Shown here: in pieces, positions 58,527 to 64,000 of the stretch
Position numbering within the stretch: position 1 is the stretch's first letter
How the letters are laid out: each line of letters begins with the position of its first letter
DNA from: Ephemerocybe angulata
Taxonomy: Eukaryota; Basidiomycota; Agaricomycetes; Agaricales; Psathyrellaceae
DNA: 64,000 bases
NCBI GenBank assembly: GCA_013368325.1
Contig: JAACJK010000109.1
Location: forward strand, 124,001-188,000
Direction of reading: 5' to 3'
Notes under the pieces: generated by a model
Databases searched by the model: none
The model's input: only the letters and a program-made list of their open reading frames with translations
Told to the model about the DNA's origin: nothing
Translations under genes and position numbers: made by a program

Positions 58527-60155
58527 CTATTGCTGCTTCCCAGCGGCCTTGGCGGCGCGCCACAGGCGGGCGGCAGCTCCAGGTCTCCGCAGGGTAATAA
58601 GGACGTGTGCCATGGCACTGAGCAGCATAACGCTTCCAGCTTGATGCGCAGCAGCCAACGGGATAGGTACAAGATAAAGCAAGGTGGAAATGCCCAAGAG
58701 GACCTGGATGTTGGCCATGGTAAACGCGGCACGAATCGCGGTGTTGGCAAGAGGAGGGAGGGCAGCGCGGACTGCTGGTCGGAGAGATTGGACGTATAGA
58801 GCTGCAATGCCAAAGTAGGTGGTGGTAGCCTTTTTCATGGCGTTAGCGAGATGCAGCCTAGAGGGAGAAGTTCGACACGTACAAGGACACGGTGATCGAA
58901 TTGGACGGTTGTAGGGTTCTCAAGGAGGCTTCTCCACCAGAGGTCTGACTTGTCCTCGGCCTTGGCGTAGGCGGGGTCGAAGAGTTCGTTCGAGGGCGGT
59001 GCCAGGCGACCACCCATGAGCGGGAATTCGTTGTAGAGGAGGCCAGCATCCAAGCCAGCAACGAAAGCACCTAAACGGTAGCGGAATAAGTACGCTTTTC
59101 GACTCTTGGGCGCTGCAACATACCAGACATAGCGGTGAGGAAGACTAGGCCGGTCAAGGCCCACGAGAAGGCCTTTATCCGCTTGACGAGAGGGTTCTGC
59201 AGGATCCCGGAGATATTATGCGTCGCCCCGCTCCATGGCGCGCCATTCGCGTACTTCCAGTCCTTCAGAACCGCCATACCACTCCCAAACATGCCCAAGT
59301 AGAGCAAGAACGCCATGCCGAGATGCGCGGCCAGGCGGTACTGCGACACCCTCGGGACGCTGCCCGGGATTTCCATATGGCTGTTGTCCAGGCCAGACTT
59401 GACCATGTACCAGCCCAGAGCGCCCTGGGCACCAATGAGGAGGGAGAGTCCAAAGAGGCGGGTGGTCATGGATCGCGAGATCTTCTTGCGCAGGGCGAAG
59501 TAGGCGAGGGGGCCGACGAAGGCGACGCCGATGAGACGGCCGAGGACGCGGTGGCTCCATTCCCAGAAGAAGATGGACTTGAAGTCGTCGAGATTGATCG
59601 AGTGGTTGAGACTATTGAATAGAGAGGAGTTTTAGTAGGAAATTGGGGTGTGGTTAGTAGAGGGACGCACAGCTTGAATTCGGGGGTTTCCTTGTACTTG
59701 TTGAACTCGACCATCCAGTCATCATGTGTGAGTGGGGGGACGACTCCGGTAATTGGCTTCCATTCCGTGATACTCAATCCAGATTCGGTGAGACGGGTGA
59801 CACCTCCGACAACGATGATGGCGAGGACGAGCGTCGCGGAGGCCATGAGCCAGCCACCGACGGCTGGGGGAGCAAGGATGGGCAGGGGTGTCGAGTCGGC
59901 GGTTGCACCAGTGGCCGGTCTCGACGACGACTTGGTGAAGGAGATGAAGCGAGATTGGCCCAGCACACGGAGCGCATTCGATGGAGTGCGGGTTTGCGAG
60001 CATTGGGGCTTAACGGCGAGTGCCCGGGAGGTGTGGACGATCCTTGAACGGTTGGCCAAGGAAAATATGGACCGCGTCGCGCTGGACTTGAGCGGTGTGA
60101 AGCGAGGCAGCGCACCGCATCGCAGCGGGGCAGCTCTGAGAGCGCTAAGGAGCAT
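58527..60155 (-). CDS. COX15: Cox15, heme A synthase
   Basis: Inner-membrane monooxygenase that turns heme O to heme A for cytochrome c oxidase. The start at 60155 gives [19 protein letters not shown], a basic mitochondrial presequence. Conserved blocks: [70 protein letters not shown], and QFDHRVL near 58890. The His residues in EWSHR, AAHLG, QFDHR and AAHQAG are the expected heme ligands. About eight TM segments. Four introns. Divergent from the mitochondrial BolA gene; both serve mitochondrial cofactor assembly. Confidence 0.93.
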
Positions 60156-60368
60156 CTTTGCGACCTTCCTCCGTCGTGCTAAAGTCGTTGGTCGTCGTCG
60201 TGGGCGTTGAGCAGAGTCCTCCGCCCGAGGCGCCTTTTCCCGGCGATCATACTTTCCCAAAATGTCGCTTCCCCGAACTATCCGGCCCGCTGGGCGCCGC
60301 CGCCTGACCAATCGCGACCCCGCTGAAATTGCGGACGCTGATTCGCTCCTACACACCTGGTTCCGACA

Positions 60369-60835
60369 ATGCTCTCGACCGTTCTCCGCCAATTATCTGG
60401 CCCTTCAGTGCGCCGAACAACTCTGAAGCCTCTGGCGCTGTCATGCAGGACCTTCGCATCGTCCAGGACGGTATTTGGCGCAGGCGTGACGCCCCCGGCG
60501 GGACTCCCGGAACGTGAACAGACAATATGGGAGAAGCTCAATGCTAAGTTTTCCCCGTCGCAACTGCAGGTGGAGGATGTGTCTGGTGAGTGGCTGCCTC
60601 TTGTAGCGTGCAGGCTTCAAAGCTGAGTCGCGTACAGGCGGATGTGGAACATTCTACGCGATCGTCATCGCCAGTGATACCTTCAAGGGACTGTCGATTG
60701 TGAAGCAGCACAAGCTTGTCACAAGCACACTGAAGGAAGAAATTGAGGGCATACATGGTCTTCAGGTGAGTTGGACCCCGTCTGACGCCGTACGTTTGCC
60801 ATAACACGCTTTAGATCAAAACCATTGCCCAGTAG
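60369..60835 (+). CDS. BOL3: Mitochondrial BolA-like protein (BOLA3/Bol3)
   Basis: Acts with monothiol glutaredoxin or Nfu1 in passing Fe-S clusters to mitochondrial enzymes. The start [20 protein letters not shown] is a presequence. [20 protein letters not shown] opens the BolA fold. Across the intron, [20 protein letters not shown] and [20 protein letters not shown] carry the family signature: F-x-G-x-S and the invariant H before the helix. Two introns; stop at 60835. The loop GGCGTFY contains a Cys usable for cluster ligation, as in BOLA3. Confidence 0.9.
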
Positions 60836-61044
60836 ACTGCATTGCAAGAGATTGCAAGTCGCAGACCGCACCCCATCTCACATCACAGTACCACAACGAC
60901 ACACTATTCCCATCTAATGCACTGCTTTTAATGTGTAACAACCATAGATATCCACGACCCCCCGGTGACCTATATATCGACCCTTCGCTCAGGAACCCCG
61001 GATTGCCCTGCAAATTAAAAGAGACGCCCATAATTTTGGGGTCG

Positions 61045-62089
61045 TCATCTCTTGAAAAGCCGCATCAAGGTGATAGCCTCCTTGTTGTATATCGGCCGGT
61101 TGGGATCGTCCATGACTTCCTCCCACCTGAACTTCTTTTTGAGGATGCCAAAGAACCGTTTGTCTGCCTGAACAAGTTGTTAGGATCGGGTCACAGAAGT
61201 GAGAAGGCTGCAGATTACCTTTCGGCGCTTCTTGTAGCAGAAGAGGATCTCCGTGTCTTTGTCGGCAAGTTCGTCCAGTGTTTGAACGAGGAGTGGGAAT
61301 GCAGGTTCGAAGTAGACGCAATCAGCCGCGAGGATGATATCTGGCTTGGGTATTGTTGAGGGAACAGGAACTCCCCTGCGCCAAACGCGTCATTTCAAAT
61401 CGCAAGTACTTGAAGTAATGGAACGTACCAGTCGAGTTTTGCAACGAATACATTGCTTGTAAGGTTATTGATCGTCACATTCTTCTGCATGATAGGAAGA
61501 AGGGGCCTAAAACGTTTCCATACATACATATCAGGGCATTGCCATTAGTGCTCAGGAGGATAGAACGCACTCCTGGTCGGTAATCCAGATTTTGGCATCC
61601 GGAAGCTGCCCAGCTACAAGACCCACAAGACCCGTACCAGCGCCTAATTCCACTACATTCTTGTTCTTCAGATAGCCAGAGCCTTGTTGAATTAGATATG
61701 TTGCCAATATCTGATTAGATGGACAGAGATGCAGAGGAAGATGGACAAGGCTCAGGGACCGAGTTCTTCACTATGATTGGATAGGGATATACCTGTCCAG
61801 CAGGCCACGCAATTCCACCACACCCGGGGGACGCATCAACAGCCAGTGTTATTTCCAGAGGACGGGGGACATCTATGAGATCATGAGAGAACGAGAGCCT
61901 CAGCATTCCGCCATCCTCGACAGAATGAGACTGCTTGGGCAAGAAAGTCAAGGCCTGGGTCGACGATACAGGTGCTTCGACCAGGCCGCCATCAAGATCC
62001 ATAAGATGCCTAAGGGGGTCCTGCTTATCCAGCTCCTCATCGAGGATCAGCTCAGCCATGGTCTCGCTGGGGGTCTGTTCCAGCTGCAT
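61045..62089 (-). CDS. EFM6: EFM6/METTL21-type protein-lysine methyltransferase
   Basis: S-adenosylmethionine-dependent enzyme of family 16; yeast Efm6 methylates translation factor eEF1A. The SAM motif is NVVELGAGTGLVGLVAG, after the family block ASPGCGGIAWPAGQ. DAKIWITDQE supplies the acidic ribose contact. PDIILAADCVYFEPAFPLLV is the post-I/II motif (DCVYFEP is typical), and the C-terminal IYNKEAITLMRLFKR ends at 61045. The start at 62089 (MQLEQTPSETM) is chosen; a second Met 10 residues later is possible. About four introns. The substrate is inferred from the family. Confidence 0.82.
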
Positions 62090-62530
62090 CGCGGTATCGG
62101 CGCGTCCCGATAACAGTTTAGCGAGCTTGCGGAGGGCACGAGGTGATGAAGGTGGAGCGTTCGAGAGTCTTTTTTTCGGGAACTGTGGTCCTGGTTAGCG
62201 CCGTGAGCCTTGAGGATTGGTGGCTGCGAGCCTCGAGGCGCTGAAGCGATGCGATATGTGAAATTTGTTATCAATTGTCTGGCGGGCCCGAAATGAACGT
62301 GTTTCGAGTGCGTTTCGCGATGCCGTGTGTGAAGAGTCGGAGGAGGAACGAGGCAGATGTATTCAGAACGGACTTGAGGAGGAAGCGAAGACAGCTGACA
62401 TGCTCCCACTGTGTTCGCCGTAAACATGTACAACGCCAGTCGTTAATAAACCCGGCTGTCCCTGTCCGACCTATCCACAACTGCCCCACCACTTCCCCCT
62501 CTCCCGACAAGTCCAAACTCGCTGGCTGAG
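62090..62530. other. Divergent promoter region of the EFM6 and CBM48 genes
   Basis: 441 bp between the divergent starts. No protein-like frame; short open frames on both strands show no motif. Confidence 0.5.
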
Positions 62531-63790
62531 ATGGCTTCTAACGACCTCTACGAAATGCGCTTCGAGTGGTGCGCACTAGAGCCTCCATTTCAAATCCTAA
62601 TTGCTAATTCGTTGACCCTATCAGGCCTCACCGGGAGCCTAGCACCGTCCTCGTCACCGGCACTTTCGATCAGGTATGATGCCAATGATCACTGCAAATT
62701 CGAGGGGCTTGATCTCACCATCTCGCTGTCGACTTAGTGGTCGCGCTCCGTCAAGCTCACCAAGACCGACACCGGCTTTGTAGGCTCCGTGCAAGTTCCG
62801 TGGGCGGAGAAGGTCAAATACAAGTTCATCGTTGACGGCCGCTGGTACACCCAGGCGGGCCAGCCGACCGAGACAGACCCTGGAGGATATGTCAACAACA
62901 TCTACTTCACTCCTCCCAAGCCCCTCATCCTCGCCGCCCCGCCAGCCGAAGAGCTCAACGGCAATGCTACACACGAGGAGGCGGCCGCGACACCGGAAGA
63001 GCCCGTCGAATCGCCCCCCACCGTCCCCGAAGAGCCTCCGAAGAAGCAGCCCGACATTGCTGAGCAGCCGGCCCGCTCCACTGGCAGGAGAATGTCGATT
63101 CCCATCGTCCCAGTGAACGCCGTCGAGCACAACACCATTGGATCAACAACACTCCCTCCCCCGGTCCCCGACTACGTTCTCCCTCCACCACCACCCAGGG
63201 CCCGCAGCGCGAGCCCACCCCCGCCGGAGAGCAAGAAGGTGGTCGCGACGCAAGAGGTTACCCCTGAGCCCGAACCCGCCAAGCTCCATGAGGTCGAGGT
63301 CGAGATCACCACACCCGAGCCCGTAATTGCTGTAGCTCCGGAAGTGCCTATTGAGGAGCGGAAGCAGGAGGCGGAAGCACATATCCCTGTGGACGATGGC
63401 AAGCCCGTCCCTGAGCCGGTGCACGAGCCAAAGGAGGTTGAGGAGATCGTCGCACCAGAGCCAGTTCCTGAAGTGACCCCCACACCGTCCATTGCAATTT
63501 CGAAACCTGAGGAGCAGGCTGAAGAGAAGTCCGAGAAGAAGGAGAAGCCCATCACGTCCTCGCTCCCGACTCCCCCGGCGTCGCCTAGCCCGAAGAAGAG
63601 TTTCTTCCATCGACGCTCGTCTTCAACTTCACACTCGTCTTCATCCCTCCCCACTCCGAGCGGCTCGCCCTCCTCTTCCCGTTTCGGCACAGAAAAATCT
63701 CGTAAGAAGAAGCTGTCGCTCATTGGAAAGATCAAGGAGATATTTCATCACGATCATAAGGACAAGGAAGTGGAGAAAGTGGCGAAGTAA
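62531..63790 (+). CDS. CBM48 (AMPK-beta type) domain protein, Crp1/Mdg1-like
   Basis: The first 100 residues form an isoamylase-N/AMPK-beta glycogen-binding-like domain: MASNDLYEMRFEW, joined across an intron to PHREPSTVLVTGTFDQ, joined across a second to WSRSVKLTKTDTGFVGSV. KVKYKFIVDGRWYTQ and PTETDPGGYVNNIYF complete it. The rest is a Glu/Pro-rich disordered stretch with repeated PEP-like units, then a Ser-rich basic end (SSSSLPTPSGSPSSSRFG, KSRKKKLSLIGKIKEIF). The layout matches yeast Crp1/Mdg1 (cruciform-DNA-binding, mating-response proteins) and not a true AMPK beta subunit, which would have a C-terminal ASC domain. The role is not certain. Confidence 0.8.
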
Positions 63791-64000
63791 GATCCTCGTT
63801 CTTCTGTTCCTGGTCATCTGGTCCACACAAACAGCCCATCTCCCACTCTTCACGCACTCCCATGACATACTCCACTCGGTTTACGACACATAGACGATTC
63901 CCTCTCCTGCTCGGATCTCCGGATAACGACTCGCAAAAATTGGATTGACGAACACACACATAGACGTATTTCTCTTCCCTTGGCCTCCTTCCCCTTGTTG

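Noticed and set aside
62531..63790. True AMPK beta subunit
   Set aside because: The CBM48 domain is N-terminal and no ASC domain follows; the Crp1/Mdg1 layout fits better.

Overview
This window is nuclear DNA of a filamentous fungus, almost certainly a basidiomycete and probably an agaricomycete (mushroom former). The evidence is about 37 protein genes packed at one per 1.7 kb on both strands, many introns of about 45-70 nt with GT(R)NGT donors and CAG/TAG acceptors, very short intergenic spaces, and some characteristic families (a four-helix-bundle/kinase protein, a Rua1-C zinc protein, a tandem LYC1-type acetyltransferase pair). No rRNA, tRNA, CRISPR array or intact transposon was seen. Exon joins were worked out by eye from reading frame, splice sites and family motifs, so gene ends are firmer than internal exon edges.

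Layout. 1-9.5 kb: TRAPP sedlin (partial), mitochondrial rhomboid protease, a large CLASP/Stu1, a selenoprotein-W-like Rdx protein with an 8-nt exon, and Pch2/TRIP13. 9.5-17.9 kb: an intronless mitochondrial PPR-type protein, Sm-G, an RGG-rich protein, the ERMES subunit Mdm10, and a RecA-fold-like protein with a degenerate P-loop. 18-20 kb: a kinase with an N-terminal MLKL-like helical bundle, the most unusual gene here. 20-28.6 kb: Pkr1, an unrecognised two-TM protein, an unrecognised mitochondrial protein, TFIIIC subunit 5, ribosomal protein L29 (hidden in five tiny exons), a Rua1-C domain regulator and a p24 cargo receptor. 28.6-33.2 kb: two tandem LYC1-like acetyltransferases (the second with an apparent frameshift) and a Gvp36-like BAR protein. 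33.9-41 kb: a Ptc7-type PP2C and a valyl-tRNA synthetase with two in-frame starts. 41-46.4 kb: a secreted DUF3455 protein, dUTPase, a GatC-like protein, mitoribosomal mS34 and a secreted M43 metalloprotease. A 2.1-kb gene-poor stretch follows. 48.5-64 kb: a membrane acyl-CoA-binding protein, class III alcohol dehydrogenase, Vfa1, a Q/G-rich protein, proteasome alpha, Cox15, a mitochondrial BolA, an EFM6-type methyltransferase and a CBM48 protein.

How the genes work together. Most are single-copy housekeeping genes, not a cluster. Around ten are mitochondrial: proteolysis, ER contact, translation (ValRS, GatC-like, mS34), heme A, Fe-S maturation and PP2C. The accessory parts are the kinase at 18-20 kb, the LYC1 pair and the two secreted-protein genes.
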